In this document: piece after piece, positions 41,672-52,564 of the stretch
Numbering within the stretch: position 1 is the first letter of the stretch
Layout: the number at the start of each line of letters is the position of its first letter
Assembly: GCF_025175675.1 (NCBI RefSeq)
Contig: NZ_JANIOA010000030.1
Location: 1 to 57,150, forward strand
Length of the DNA stretch: 57,150 nt
Source: Sedimenticola hydrogenitrophicus
Lineage (GTDB): Bacteria > Pseudomonadota > Gammaproteobacteria > Chromatiales > Chromatiaceae
Reading direction: 5' to 3'
Notes under the pieces: model-generated
Told to the model about the DNA's origin: nothing
The model's input: the letters and a program-made list of their open reading frames with translations, nothing else
The model's database searches: none
Translations under genes and position numbers: made by a program

Positions 41672-42772
41672 TTATCCTCCAGGTGATTTTATGGCCGATT
41701 CATACCAGCCTTTGGTGTTATTGACGATCTTGACGACCGAGAGCATGACCGGCACCTCGATCAGCACGCCGACCACGGTGGCCAGTGCGGCGCCGGACTC
41801 GAAACCGAACAGCACGATGGCGGTGGCCACCGCCAGTTCGAAGAAGTTGCTGGCGCCGATCAGGGCCGAGGGTGCCGCCACGCAGTGGGCGACGCCGAAG
41901 CGGCGATTCAGCAGATAGGAGAGGCCGGAGTTGAAGTAGACCTGGATCAGTATCGGCACCGCCAGCAGGGCGATGATCGTCGGCTGCGCCAGGATCTGCT
42001 CGCCCTGGAAGCCGAACAGCAGCACCAGGGTGGTCAGCAGGGCCATCAGGGAGAGCGGGCCAAGCCGCTCCAGGGTGCGTTGCAGCGCCGCCGGGCCGCC
42101 GCTGTGCAGCAACAGGCGGCGCCACAGCTGGGCCGCCGCCACCGGGATCAGGATGTACAGCACCACCGAGAGAAACAGGGTGTCCCAGGGCACGCTGATG
42201 GCGGAGAGTCCCAGCAATAGCCCGACGATGGGGGCAAAGGCGAAGATCATGATGGTGTCGTTGAGTGCCACCTGGGTCAGGGTGAAGTGGGGTTCGCCGT
42301 TCGACAGATTGCTCCAGACGAAGACCATGGCGGTGCAGGGGGCGGCGGCCAGCAGGATCAGCCCGGCGATATAGCTGTCGATCTGGTCGGCCGGCAACCA
42401 GTCGGCAAACAGGCCGCGGATAAAAATCCAGGCCAGCAGGGCCATGGAGAAGGGCTTGACCGCCCAGTTGACGAACAGGGTGACGCCGACCCCGCGCCAG
42501 TGTTCCCTGACCTGCTGCAGGGCGCCGAAGTCGATCTTCAGCAGCATCGGGATGATCATCAGCCAGATCAGGATCGCCACCGGGATATTGACCTGGGCGA
42601 TCTCCATCCGGCCCAGCAGCTGAAACGGGGTGGGGAGCAGATGGCCCAGCAGGATGCCGGCAATAATACAGAGGAAGACCCAGAGGGTCAGGTAGCGTTC
42701 AAAAAGATTCATCCGGGCGCCGCTCTGCTGTTTCGCGGCACCTTCAGGTTGGCTGGCACAATGGCTGGACAT
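41672..42772 (-). CDS. acr3: Arsenite efflux transporter, ACR3 family
   Basis: A 366-residue membrane protein with about ten helices. The conserved ACR3 segment APCTAMVFVWSNLSNG with its essential Cys is present, and so is NDTIMIFAFAPIVGLLLG. It exports arsenite using the proton motive force. The start at 42772 (MSSHCASQPEG) is preferred over a longer frame from 42889 that would overlap arsR and lacks family similarity. It follows arsR by 37 bases. Confidence 0.9.
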   Translation of the reverse strand: MSSHCASQPEGAAKQQSGARMNLFERYLTLWVFLCIIAGILLGHLLPTPFQLLGRMEIAQVNIPVAILIWLMIIPMLLKIDFGALQQVREHWRGVGVTLFVNWAVKPFSMALLAWIFIRGLFADWLPADQIDSYIAGLILLAAAPCTAMVFVWSNLSNGEPHFTLTQVALNDTIMIFAFAPIVGLLLGLSAISVPWDTLFLSVVLYILIPVAAAQLWRRLLLHSGGPAALQRTLERLGPLSLMALLTTLVLLFGFQGEQILAQPTIIALLAVPILIQVYFNSGLSYLLNRRFGVAHCVAAPSALIGASNFFELAVATAIVLFGFESGAALATVVGVLIEVPVMLSVVKIVNNTKGWYESAIKSPGG

Positions 42773-42809
42773 GGGGGATCCTTTTAATCGGGTGTTGGGG
42801 CTGCGGGTG

Positions 42810-43157
42810 TCAGGTGGCGCAGAGCTCGACGGCGCGCTGGGTCGCTGCCTGCAGCGTGGCGCTGTCCCCGGCGAAAGGTTCCTGGTCACGGATGCCCGCC
42901 GCGGTGGTGCGTATCACATCCCTGGCCCAGGTCGGTAGACCGGGGTTGATCCGGTAATGGATCCACAGCCCCTCCTTGCGGTCCAGTACCAGCCCCGCCT
43001 TGCGCAGGGCGCCGAGGTGGTGGGAGATCTTGGGCTGTGGCAGATCCAGCGCCTGGGTCAGCTCGCAGACGCAAAGCTCATCGCTTTCGGCAAGCAGCGA
43101 CAGGCAACGCAGGCGGGTGGGGTCCGACAGCGCCTTGAAGAGTTGGGTGGGATCCAT
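42810..43157 (-). CDS. arsR: Arsenical resistance repressor ArsR
   Basis: A 115-residue winged-helix repressor of the SmtB/ArsR family. The metal motif ELCVCEL lies at the start of the recognition region, as in E. coli ArsR; arsenite binding there releases DNA. PQPKISHHLGALRKAGLV is the helix-turn-helix. It is the first gene of the array, and a matching palindrome lies just upstream (43172-43191). Confidence 0.92.
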   Translation of the reverse strand: MDPTQLFKALSDPTRLRCLSLLAESDELCVCELTQALDLPQPKISHHLGALRKAGLVLDRKEGLWIHYRINPGLPTWARDVIRTTAAGIRDQEPFAGDSATLQAATQRAVELCAT

Positions 43158-43171
43158 ATCTATCTGCCTCT

Positions 43172-43191
43172 ATATCTAGATAGGTAGATAT
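43172..43191. promoter_or_regulatory. Probable ArsR operator
   Basis: ATATCTA and TAGATAT form an inverted repeat over 20 bases, 15 bases before the arsR start. Palindromes of this AT-rich kind are usual ArsR binding sites. Confidence 0.6.
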
Positions 43192-43252
43192 ATTAGCGGA
43201 ATTTCCGATTAGCACAAGCGCAAGATACAGCGTGTTGGGGTTCGCAGGCTTA

Positions 43253-43393
43253 GGGCTCGCGCAAGAATAATTTCGTAGTACCGAGGGCGTCACTGGGCCA
43301 TGCCGGCAATGGCTGTTCCCCTGCCAAAAAGCGTAACGCCGGCGGCGGGGTCCAGTGGCGACTGGATACCGGAACTTATTTTTGCGCCAGTCC
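43253..43393. mobile_element. MITE family 1, copy B (about 141 bp)
   Basis: Left end GGGCTCGCGCAAGAATAA preceded by TTA; the right end is worn (GCGCCAGTCC). The interior matches copy C in the same orientation but lacks about 50 bases. Its left flank, TTGGGGTTCGCAGGCT, is part of an R1 repeat, so it seems to have jumped into one. Confidence 0.72.
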
Positions 43394-43564
43394 TTGCACA
43401 GGTATACGCCCACCTGTCGCCGCAGGATCTGGGGGGCCGCGCTCGAGGTGTTGGACAGGCCGCTGTAAGGGGGCCAAGTTTCACGTTTGGGTTTCACGTT
43501 GCCGGAATGCGGCAAGGAGGTGACTGCGAAGTCTGTTGTAAGTGACTGAATAGAAAGGTTAATA

Positions 43565-43641
43565 TGGCGCGCCCGACAGGATTCGAACCTGTGACCCCTG
43601 CCTTCGGAGGGCAGTACTCTATCCAGCTGAGCTACGGGCGC
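43565..43641 (-). tRNA. tRNA-Arg (anticodon CCG), CCA encoded
   Basis: A 77-base cloverleaf on the minus strand: acceptor GCGCCCG pairs with CGGGCGC, anticodon loop CTCCGAA within the stem CTGCC/GGCAG, T-loop GGTTCGAATCC, and an encoded CCA at the 3' end. It reads the Arg codon CGG. Confidence 0.95.
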
Positions 43642-43801
43642 TTGAGATCGTGGGCCACCGTTATGGGGCGGCGGCGGCCGAAGAGGGCGTATCTTACCCT
43701 GAGGTACCGGTGGCGTCTATCCCATGGCGCCTATTTCCAGGCGGGAAGACCGGCTTGACAGTCGATCTTTATGGCGGTTGTCGCTATACTGCGCCCCGTT
43801 A

Positions 43802-44011
43802 GGGCTCGCGCAAGAATAATTCCGTTGTACCGAGGGCGTTCCTGGGCCACGCTGGCAAGGCACGCTTTGCCGGCATGGCCGCTCCCGACCATCCATGGTC
43901 TCCGCGGCATAAGTCCATCCCTGGACAAAGCTGTTCCCTTGGCAAAAGGCTTAACGCCACCAGCGGGGTCCAGGAACGACTGAACACAGGAACTTATTCT
44001 TGCGCGAGCCC
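43802..44011. mobile_element. MITE family 1, copy C (210 bp)
   Basis: The best-preserved copy: ends GGGCTCGCGCAAGAATAA and complement, flanked by TTA on both sides (43799-43801 and 44012-44014). It has about 50 extra internal bases compared with the other copies. It lies between the tRNA and the cytochrome gene and has no coding capacity. Confidence 0.85.
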
Positions 44012-44085
44012 TTAAATCGGGGGCGGGGCCGATCCATGGCGCCAGACGCCCGTTCATTTGGTCCTGAAGTATAAGGAGTTAGATT

Positions 44086-44646
44086 GTGAGCCCTAAAGGT
44101 GTATCCCTGTTCAAGAGTATGTCCCTGGCGGCCATCGCCGCCCTGGTTGTGAGCACCCCTTTGATGGCACAGGAACGGGCCGAGGTGATCGAGCGTATCA
44201 AGCCGGTCGGTCAGGTCGCGATCGAGGGGCAGGCCCAGGCGGCCGAGAACCCTGCCGCCGCTCCCGCCGCGGCGCCCACACCTGAAGCGCCCGCACCTGA
44301 AGCGGCTGCCCGGGGGGCTGCGACCGAAGCGGCCGCCACTCCGGTGGAGCCGGCCCCGGCCACCGCAGCACCGGCAGCACTGGCTGCATCAGCCGATTCG
44401 GGTGCGGCACTCTATACCGCCAAGGGCTGCGTTGCCTGTCATGGTGCCGGGGGTACGGCGCCGATCATGCCTACCTATCCCAAGGTGGCCGCCCTGCCAG
44501 AGCCGTACATTGTGAATCAGATGAAGGATATCAAGAGCGGTGCCCGCAGCAACGGCCAGAGTGCGGTGATGAAGGGGATCATGGCGACGGTGTCTGACGA
44601 GGAGATGCAGGCGATCGCTGCCTGGCTGAGCAAGCAGCCGCGCTAG
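44086..44646 (+). CDS. Cytochrome c5-like protein with Ala/Pro-rich linker
   Basis: A 186-residue exported cytochrome. A signal peptide (about 1-28, ending LMA), a long Ala-, Pro- and Glu-rich linker (about 50-105) and one class I haem domain with CVACH and a C-terminal Met-rich segment (SAVMKGIMATVS) supplying the distal ligand. It probably shuttles electrons in the periplasm, tethered or extended by the linker. The start is GTG at 44086 after AAGGAG. A strong terminator follows. Confidence 0.85.
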   Translation: MSPKGVSLFKSMSLAAIAALVVSTPLMAQERAEVIERIKPVGQVAIEGQAQAAENPAAAPAAAPTPEAPAPEAAARGAATEAAATPVEPAPATAAPAALAASADSGAALYTAKGCVACHGAGGTAPIMPTYPKVAALPEPYIVNQMKDIKSGARSNGQSAVMKGIMATVSDEEMQAIAAWLSKQPR

Positions 44647-44666
44647 GGCGTCAGGCTATAGCCGAC

Positions 44667-44694
44667 AAAAGGGCATGCCACGGCATGCCCTTTT
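44667..44694 (+). terminator. Rho-independent terminator of the cytochrome gene
   Basis: AAAAGGGCATGCC and its complement form a hairpin with a 2-base loop, ending in TTTT about 20 bases after the stop. Confidence 0.85.
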
Positions 44695-44741
44695 GAGTTT
44701 GGGGGCCAGCACACGGTACGGTTCGTGGCTTACCAGCTGCC

Positions 44742-44781
44742 TGCGGTGAAAACCAGTCATGGGGCGCCCCATGGGCGCCGT
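44742..44781. repeat. Dispersed 40-bp GC-rich repeat, copy 2
   Basis: Reverse complement of 14058-14097 with few differences. It sits in the gap between the cytochrome and rep genes, just before R3 copy 2. Confidence 0.6.
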
Positions 44782-44828
44782 CGGCGGGAACGGCCTTTGA
44801 ACATGAACATCGCCGGCGTAGCATAGAC

Positions 44829-44912
44829 TGTAGGATGCGGTGAGTGAAACGAACCGCATCGGATGGGGCTCCGGCGACGGTGCAGTTCGCAAGCTCACCG
44901 GCACCCTACGGT
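44829..44912. repeat. Hairpin repeat R3, intact copy
   Basis: Arms TGTAGGATGCGGTGAGTG and CACCGGCACCCTACG form an imperfect hairpin. Its two arms match the two blocks at 9003-9082, which are there in swapped order. Confidence 0.65.
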
Positions 44913-44947
44913 ATCCACGGTAGATCAGCGTTAAGTCCGACAGCCCC

Positions 44948-46957
<2,010 letters not shown>

Positions 46958-46968
46958 CGCTAATTTAA

Positions 46969-46994
46969 GGGCTCTTGCAAGAATTACTTCCTAT
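46969..46994. repeat. Solo end of MITE family 1 (copy E)
   Basis: A single terminus, GGGCTCTTGCAAGAATTA, preceded by TAA, lies just upstream of rep. No partner end is nearby, so it is a relic. Confidence 0.55.
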
Positions 46995-47165
46995 AGGGGT
47001 CGGCGTCAAATGGATAACTCCCCGCATTCGGTGCCACGGAACGGAGCTTTCGCGGCTCGTGAACAGAAAACAGGATAGAATCTGGTAATTTGGGTGCCAC
47101 TATTCGGATGGGAGCGTCGGCAGGTCACTGGCGGTATTATGCGGAAAAGACGAGGAATAGACCAG

Positions 47166-47879
47166 ATGGCGAAGAACAAAGATTACAGCGAGCGGCCACA
47201 ACAGAGCCAACTCTCCCGCGAATCCTGGAAGGTGTTCCAGATCATGGCGGAGTTTGTCGAGGGCTTCGAACAGCTCTCGGGAATCTGGCCGGCGGTCAGC
47301 ATCTTCGGTTCGGCGCGCGCCGGGCGGGAGAGCCCGGACTACAAGAAGGCGGAACAGATCGCCTACCTGTTGTCGGAGAGCGGCTTCGCGGTGGTCAGCG
47401 GCGGCGGTCCCGGCATCATGGAGGCGGCCAACAAGGGGGGGCACCGGGGGCGGGCGCCCAGCGTGGGGCTCAATATCGAACTGCCGAAGGAGCAACTGCC
47501 CAACGCCTACCAGGATATCTCCCTGCATTTCAAGCACTTCTTCTCGCGCAAGGTGATGTTTGTGAAATACGCCTCGGCCTACGTGGTGATGCCGGGCGGC
47601 TTCGGCACCCTGGACGAGTTTGCCGAGATCCTCACCCTGATCCAGACCGGCAAGACCCGGCGCATCCCCATCATCCTGGTCAATGCCGGGTTCTGGAGCG
47701 GCCTGCTGGAGTGGATGCGCAACACCCTGTGCGTCAGCGGCACCATTTCGGCCAGTGAACTGGATCTGGTGCAGATCTGCGAGGAGCCCCAGGAGGTGGT
47801 GGATGCCATTTTTGCCCACTATGAGTCGCGTGGCTTCGAGCCGTCGCTCTCAGAGCAGGAAATCCTCCTGGAACTGTAA
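47166..47879 (+). CDS. LOG-family protein (TIGR00730, cytokinin riboside monophosphate phosphoribohydrolase-like)
   Basis: A 237-residue Rossmann-fold protein with both hallmarks of the lysine decarboxylase-like/LOG family: GGGPGIMEAANKGG and PGGFGTLDE. Such enzymes split nucleotide 5'-monophosphates into base and ribose 5-phosphate. The ATG at 47166 is preceded by GAGGAA. Its TAA stop is also the left target copy of a MITE-like element. Confidence 0.85.
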   Translation: MAKNKDYSERPQQSQLSRESWKVFQIMAEFVEGFEQLSGIWPAVSIFGSARAGRESPDYKKAEQIAYLLSESGFAVVSGGGPGIMEAANKGGHRGRAPSVGLNIELPKEQLPNAYQDISLHFKHFFSRKVMFVKYASAYVVMPGGFGTLDEFAEILTLIQTGKTRRIPIILVNAGFWSGLLEWMRNTLCVSGTISASELDLVQICEEPQEVVDAIFAHYESRGFEPSLSEQEILLEL

Positions 47880-48037
47880 GGCCATTTCCGGTCAAAATTG
47901 TACCTTTGTGCGGCGCATACGGGTGCGCTGCGGCGTTACTCCTCGCTTGTGTGGGCCAGCCACACCGCGCTCGTCGTGCCTTGCATCGCATCCCGTCTGC
48001 ATCCGAACATTAGGTACAATTTTTCCCTGCAATGGCC
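47880..48037. mobile_element. MITE family 2 (158 bp)
   Basis: Inverted ends of 26 bases match at 22 positions (both start GGCCATT and end AAATTGTACCT). It is flanked by TAA on each side (47877-47879 and 48038-48040), the first TAA being the stop codon of the LOG gene. No coding capacity. The sequence is unlike MITE family 1 but the target duplication is the same. Confidence 0.75.
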
Positions 48038-48266
48038 TAATATGATTCCGCTTCCGGCCTGCGTTCGGCCGGATCGACGCGGTACAAGCAATTCGGAACG
48101 GGGTGACTAGACTTAAAACAGGGAACACCACCGACGGTTTGCCGTCCAAATTTTCATGGGCTTGGGTCGGCGTCATGCCGGGTGTTGGACCCGGGTCTCA
48201 GAAATCGAGGGCAGAATCTGCTACCTATTGGAGCAGGTTGCCCGGACACTAGGAATAGATAACAAG

Positions 48267-48599
48267 ATGAAAAAAACATTGCTGGTCACACTGCTTCTGC
48301 TGATCACGCCGTATCAGCTACTGGCCGAGGAGTCGGCCCCGCAGCCCCAGTCGCCGGATCTGCCGCCCAAGGTGGAGAGCGGCGAGGTGCTGGAGCCGGA
48401 GGTGACCATTATCGAGAGCGACCGCGGCACCACCGAGGAGTACCGCATCAACGGCCGGCTCTATATGGTGAAGATCACCCCGATCACCGGACCGGCCTAC
48501 TATCTGCTGGACAGCGATGGTGATGGGGAGCTGGATGTGCGTGAAGAGGCGCGTCCGGGCAACATCTCCATCCCGCAGTGGGTGCTGTTCAGCTGGTGA
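48267..48599 (+). CDS. DUF2782 family protein
   Basis: A 110-residue protein with a signal peptide (MKKTLLVTLLLLITPYQLLA) and an acidic domain containing TEEYRINGRLYMVKITP and YYLLDSDGDGELDVREE, typical of DUF2782. Function is unknown; it is common next to polA or phoB in gammaproteobacteria. The ATG at 48267 follows AGGAATAG. Confidence 0.82.
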   Translation: MKKTLLVTLLLLITPYQLLAEESAPQPQSPDLPPKVESGEVLEPEVTIIESDRGTTEEYRINGRLYMVKITPITGPAYYLLDSDGDGELDVREEARPGNISIPQWVLFSW

Positions 48600-48650
48600 C
48601 AGCCTGCTACGGATCGTTCCGGGGACTGTCGGCGCGGCTGGTGGGAACGC

Positions 48651-48669
48651 CTGTCATCAAACTGTAATG
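48651..48669 (+). promoter_or_regulatory. Pho box upstream of phoB
   Basis: CTGTCATCAAACTGTAATG matches the PhoB consensus of two CTGTCAT-like repeats 11 bases apart. It suggests autoactivation of phoBR in phosphate shortage. Confidence 0.75.
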
Positions 48670-48731
48670 TTGCGGCTGTGTAATATTCACTCCCAGGCTG
48701 ATAGCAATAACAGAAGGCAGAGTGAGCTGAC

Positions 48732-49430
48732 ATGGCGACAAAGATACTGGTCGTTGAAGATGAATCCGCGGTACGGGAGATGATCCAGTTCGTGCTTGAG
48801 CAGTCCGGTTACGACGTGATCGGCGCGGCGAGCGTGGACGAGGCGAAGGAGCGCATGGCGGCTGCGCCGCCGGATATGATCCTGATGGACTGGATGCTGC
48901 CGGGCATCAGCGGGGTGGAGTACACCCGGGAACTGAAGCAGGATCCTGTCACCCGCGATATCCCGATCATCATGCTCACCGCCCGCGGCGAGGAGGATGA
49001 CAAGGTGCGCGGGCTGGAGTGCGGCGCCGAGGATTACGTCACCAAGCCGTTCTCTCCCAAGGAGTTGGCGGCCCGCATCAAGGTGATCCTGCGCCGGGTC
49101 GCCCCGCATGCCACCGAGGAGGCGGTGCAGGCGGGCGGGATGCGCCTGGATCCGGTCTCCTACCGGGTCACCCTGGGCGACCGGCCGATCGAGCTGGGAC
49201 CCACCGAATTCAAGCTGCTGCACTTCTTCATGACCCATCAGGACAAGGTCTACAGCCGCTCCCGGCTGCTGGACAAGGTGTGGGGCACCAACGTGTATAT
49301 AGAGGAACGCACGGTGGATGTGCATATCCGGCGCCTGCGCCAGGCCCTCGAGCCCTTTGAAATGGACGGTCTGATCCAGACGGTCCGCGGCGCAGGCTAT
49401 CGATTCTCGGAGCAGGTTAGCACTCGATGA
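48732..49430 (+). CDS. phoB: Phosphate regulon response regulator PhoB
   Basis: A 232-residue OmpR-class regulator with receiver domain (VVEDE, MDWMLPG with the phosphoacceptor Asp, YVTKPF) and a winged-helix domain ([25 protein letters not shown]). It is assigned PhoB by its operon with phoR, the Pho box and the downstream pst genes. It overlaps phoR by 4 bases. Confidence 0.93.
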   Translation: MATKILVVEDESAVREMIQFVLEQSGYDVIGAASVDEAKERMAAAPPDMILMDWMLPGISGVEYTRELKQDPVTRDIPIIMLTARGEEDDKVRGLECGAEDYVTKPFSPKELAARIKVILRRVAPHATEEAVQAGGMRLDPVSYRVTLGDRPIELGPTEFKLLHFFMTHQDKVYSRSRLLDKVWGTNVYIEERTVDVHIRRLRQALEPFEMDGLIQTVRGAGYRFSEQVSTR

Positions 49431-50725
49431 GCCTGGACCAGGCGTGGCGGAGTGAACTGGTTGGTGTCGGATTTATCACCCTCCTGCTCATCCCGCTCGG
49501 CCTGGGCATCGGTCACCTGGCTGTCCTCCTCTGGGGCGGCCTGAGCCTCTACCTCGCCTGGCACCTGTACCAGCTCTATCGCTTCACCCGCTGGCTCGGC
49601 AAACCCAAGAGTCACCCGCGCCCCCATCTGTTCGGTATCTGGCGTCCCTTGATGCAGCGGGTGGACGAACTCTCCGGCCGCGGCCAGAAACGCAAACGCA
49701 AGCTCAGCCGCATGCTCAGCGGGTTCCTCGAATCCACCGGGGCGCTGCCCGACGCCACCCTGGTACTGAACGATGAGGGGCGGATCGACTGGTGGAACAG
49801 CGTGGCGGCGGAATTCCTCGGTCTGGACCGGAAACGGGACAAGGGGGCGCTGATCGACGATCTGATCGCCGATCCGGTGTTCCTGAATTATCTGCACGCC
49901 GGCCACTACGGCCGGCCGCTGCAGATGCCGGCGCCGGTCAATGCCAATGTCAGCCTGGAAGTGCGTATCGTCCCCTATGGCAAGGGCAAACGCCTGCTGC
50001 AGGCGCGGGACATCACCCGGCTGCACCAGTTGGAGATCGTCCGCCGCGACTTTGTGGCCAACGTCTCCCACGAGATCCGCACCCCCCTGACCGTGGTGCA
50101 CGGCTATGTGGAGACCATGCTGGAGAGCCGCGAGGCGTTTCTCGGACCCTGGAAACGGATCCTCGGCCAGATGCAGATCCAAACCCTGCGCATGCAGCGG
50201 ATCGTCGAAGACCTGCTGCTGCTGTCGCGACTGGAGACCCAGCGCAGCAACGGGGGGCAGGGCGTGGTCGGGATCTACCCGATGCTGCGCGGGATAGTCG
50301 AGGGCGCGCACCACCTGAGCGGCGACCAGGGGCACCGGATCAGCCTGGAGGCCGACGAGCGGCTGCGCCTGGTGGGCAACTGCCATGAGCTGGAGAGCGC
50401 CTTCACCAATCTGGTCTATAACGCGGTTCGCTACACCCCGGAGGGTGGGGATATCCGTATCCGCTGGTGGTTGTCGGGCAACGGCCCCAGTTTCTCCGTC
50501 AGCGATAGTGGTATCGGCATCGCCCCCGAGCACATCCCGCGCCTAACCGAGCGCTTCTACCGGGTGGACGTGGGGCGCTCCCGGGAGAGCGGCGGCACCG
50601 GGCTTGGCCTGGCGATCGTCAAACACGTACTGAGCCGGCACGACGGCAAGCTGGTGGTGGAGAGCGAGCCGGGCAAGGGGAGCGTCTTCACCTGCCGGTT
50701 TCCGCATGCCCGGGTGGCTTCCTGA
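49427..50725 (+). CDS. phoR: Phosphate regulon sensor kinase PhoR
   Basis: A 432-residue kinase with a short N-terminal membrane region (two helices in about 12-50), a PAS domain (about 95-200), the phosphoacceptor motif [12 protein letters not shown], and an ATPase domain with [10 protein letters not shown] and [14 protein letters not shown]. Like E. coli PhoR it has almost no periplasmic part and would sense phosphate through the Pst system and PhoU. Confidence 0.92.
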   Translation: MSLDQAWRSELVGVGFITLLLIPLGLGIGHLAVLLWGGLSLYLAWHLYQLYRFTRWLGKPKSHPRPHLFGIWRPLMQRVDELSGRGQKRKRKLSRMLSGFLESTGALPDATLVLNDEGRIDWWNSVAAEFLGLDRKRDKGALIDDLIADPVFLNYLHAGHYGRPLQMPAPVNANVSLEVRIVPYGKGKRLLQARDITRLHQLEIVRRDFVANVSHEIRTPLTVVHGYVETMLESREAFLGPWKRILGQMQIQTLRMQRIVEDLLLLSRLETQRSNGGQGVVGIYPMLRGIVEGAHHLSGDQGHRISLEADERLRLVGNCHELESAFTNLVYNAVRYTPEGGDIRIRWWLSGNGPSFSVSDSGIGIAPEHIPRLTERFYRVDVGRSRESGGTGLGLAIVKHVLSRHDGKLVVESEPGKGSVFTCRFPHARVAS

Positions 50726-50806
50726 AGTTTGAAGGTAACTACTTGCCCCTACTCGTACCACGGAGACACAGAGAGCACAGAGAAATCATAAGATTCTCCC
50801 GTGGAT

Positions 50807-50931
50807 TCCATCCTTAGGTCCGTAAACGGTACATCCCTGTACCACTCCTCCATCCTTAGGTCCGTAAACGGTACATCCCTGTACCACTCCTCCATCCTTA
50901 GGTCCGTAAACGGTACATCCCAGGATCGGGA
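50807..50931. repeat. 42-bp tandem repeat, about three units
   Basis: Units at 50807-50848 and 50849-50890 are identical; the third (from 50891) diverges after 30 bases. Each holds CCTTAGGTCCGTAAACGG. A related single unit lies at about 51179-51215. There are no spacers, so it is not CRISPR. Confidence 0.85.
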
Positions 50932-51012
50932 GGGGCCGGGTGCACTGGCTGTCACCATGATTCGCTCCGCAAGTTTTTCGCTTTACCCATAGTGGGCCGG
51001 GCCACATCCGGA

Positions 51013-51170
51013 CGTAGGATGGGTGGAGCGCCCCCATGAACTCTCTGCCGGCTCCGTCTTTGGCGCGCAACCCATCGCGCACCTGCACCCGCATCCGAAG
51101 ATGGGTTACGGCGCGCCCGAGCACCGCGAACCGCCGTCGACAAGGGGGCCGCGCCTCCACCCATCCTACA
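51013..51170. repeat. Hairpin repeat R4 (GTAGGATGGGTGGAGCGCC ends)
   Basis: A 158-base element with inverted ends GTAGGATGGGTGGAG and CTCCACCCATCCTAC, similar in style to R2 at 7186-7350 but different in sequence. Confidence 0.7.
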
Positions 51171-51356
51171 CGCTTCTCCATCCTCAGGACCGTAAATGGT
51201 GCATTCCAGGATCGAGAGAAGCTTATGCCCAATGATCCGCTACGCTACGTTGTTCAGTTTTATCTCTGTGTCCTCTGTGTCTCCGTGGTGCATTGGTGGG
51301 GCTTTAATGGACACTTCTGGTGAGTAGTTACATTTGAAGTTTGCAGAGGGAAGGCG

Positions 51357-51375
51357 TTGTCATAAATCTGTAACA
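51357..51375 (+). promoter_or_regulatory. Pho box upstream of pstS
   Basis: TTGTCATAAATCTGTAACA matches the PhoB box at most positions, 86 bases before the start of pstS. A second CTGTAACA-like half follows at about 51390. Confidence 0.8.
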
Positions 51376-51460
51376 TTAAACCAAGATTCCTGTAACAAAA
51401 GATCCCGATAATCTCCTCCAGGTTGAAAACAGCAATTACCCAAATGACCTGGAGGTCACA

Positions 51461-52510
51461 GTGATCAACAATCGCATCATCCTGGCTGCCGCTTTGGCTG
51501 CCACCGCCGTCACCACCGCCCAAGCCGCTTCGCGCGACTACATCTCGATCGTCGGCTCGTCCACCGTTTACCCGTTCTCCACCGTGGTGGCCGAGACCTT
51601 CGGCAAGACCAGCGCCTACAAGACCCCCAAGGTCGAGTCCACCGGCTCCGGCGGCGGCCTCAAGCTGTTCTGTGCCGGTGTTGGCGTCGAGCATCCCGAT
51701 ATCACCAACGCGTCACGCCGGATCAAGAGTTCGGAAGTCGAGAATTGCGCCAAAAACGGCGTCACCGACATCGTCGAGGTGAAGGTCGGCTATGACGGTA
51801 TCGTCATCGCCAACTCCAAGTCCGCCCCGCTGATGCACCTGACCCGCCGGGATGTGTTCCTGGCGCTGGCCAAGAAGGTGCCGAACGTGAATGGTGGTGG
51901 CGAGCTGATCGACAACCCCTATAAGACCTGGAAGGATGTCAATGCCAGCCTGCCGGACACCGCGATCGAAGTGCTGGGTCCGCCCCCCACCTCCGGCACC
52001 CGCGACGCCTTTGTGGAACTGGCCATGGAAGGCGGCTGTAAGACCTTCGACTTCATCAAGGCGATGAAGAAGCAGGACAAAAAGGCCTACAAGGGAATCT
52101 GCCACACCATCCGTGAGGATGGTGCCTATATCGAGGCGGGCGAGAACGACAACCTGATCGTGCAGAAGCTGGAGAGCAACCCCAAGGCGCTGGGCATCTT
52201 CGGCTTCAGCTTCCTCGACCAGAACGCCGACAAGGTGCAGGGCTCCATCGTCGACAAGATCGCCCCGACCTTCGAGGCCATCGCCGACGGCAGCTATCCG
52301 GTCTCGCGTCCGCTCTTCTTTTATGTGAAGAAGGCGCACGTCGGCAAGATCCCGGGTATCGAGGAGTACCTGGCTGAATTCACCAGCGACAAGGCCTGGG
52401 GTGACGAGGGCTATCTGGTGGACAAGGGCATGATCCCGATGCCGAAACAGGAGCGCAACCAGTTCGCCGCCGACGTCAAGGGGCTGAATCTGCTCAAGCT
52501 GACCAAGTAA
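51461..52510 (+). CDS. pstS: Phosphate-binding periplasmic protein PstS
   Basis: A 349-residue phosphate-binding protein with a signal peptide ending AQA (residues 1-22), the anion-binding segment VGSSTVYPFS and SGTRDAFVELAM. It starts with GTG at 51461 after GGAGG. It is the first gene of the pst operon, under a Pho box. Confidence 0.92.
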   Translation: MINNRIILAAALAATAVTTAQAASRDYISIVGSSTVYPFSTVVAETFGKTSAYKTPKVESTGSGGGLKLFCAGVGVEHPDITNASRRIKSSEVENCAKNGVTDIVEVKVGYDGIVIANSKSAPLMHLTRRDVFLALAKKVPNVNGGGELIDNPYKTWKDVNASLPDTAIEVLGPPPTSGTRDAFVELAMEGGCKTFDFIKAMKKQDKKAYKGICHTIREDGAYIEAGENDNLIVQKLESNPKALGIFGFSFLDQNADKVQGSIVDKIAPTFEAIADGSYPVSRPLFFYVKKAHVGKIPGIEEYLAEFTSDKAWGDEGYLVDKGMIPMPKQERNQFAADVKGLNLLKLTK

Positions 52511-52564
52511 GTCGATCGCTCATGCAAATCGTTGTGCATGCATGGCGCGACGTGCTGTAACAAG

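Larger units (their letters stand above)
50756..51296. repeat. Composite repeat region between phoR and pstS
   Basis: An outer inverted pair, CCACGGAGACACAGAGAGCA near 50758 and its relative near 51270-51293, encloses a 42-bp tandem array and the hairpin R4. About 730 bases separate phoR from pstS, and most of it is repeat DNA. Short ORFs over the tandem units are not credible genes. Confidence 0.7.

Noticed and set aside
43564-43758. Open frame starting [13 protein letters not shown]
   Set aside because: It is the antisense of tRNA-Arg, a well-known false gene.
50807-50931. CRISPR array
   Set aside because: Units are joined directly with no spacers, and there are no cas genes.
51461-52510. 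PstS as a third binding-protein sensor
   Set aside because: It lies in a complete pst operon under a Pho box and has PstS motifs, not PhnD-like ones.
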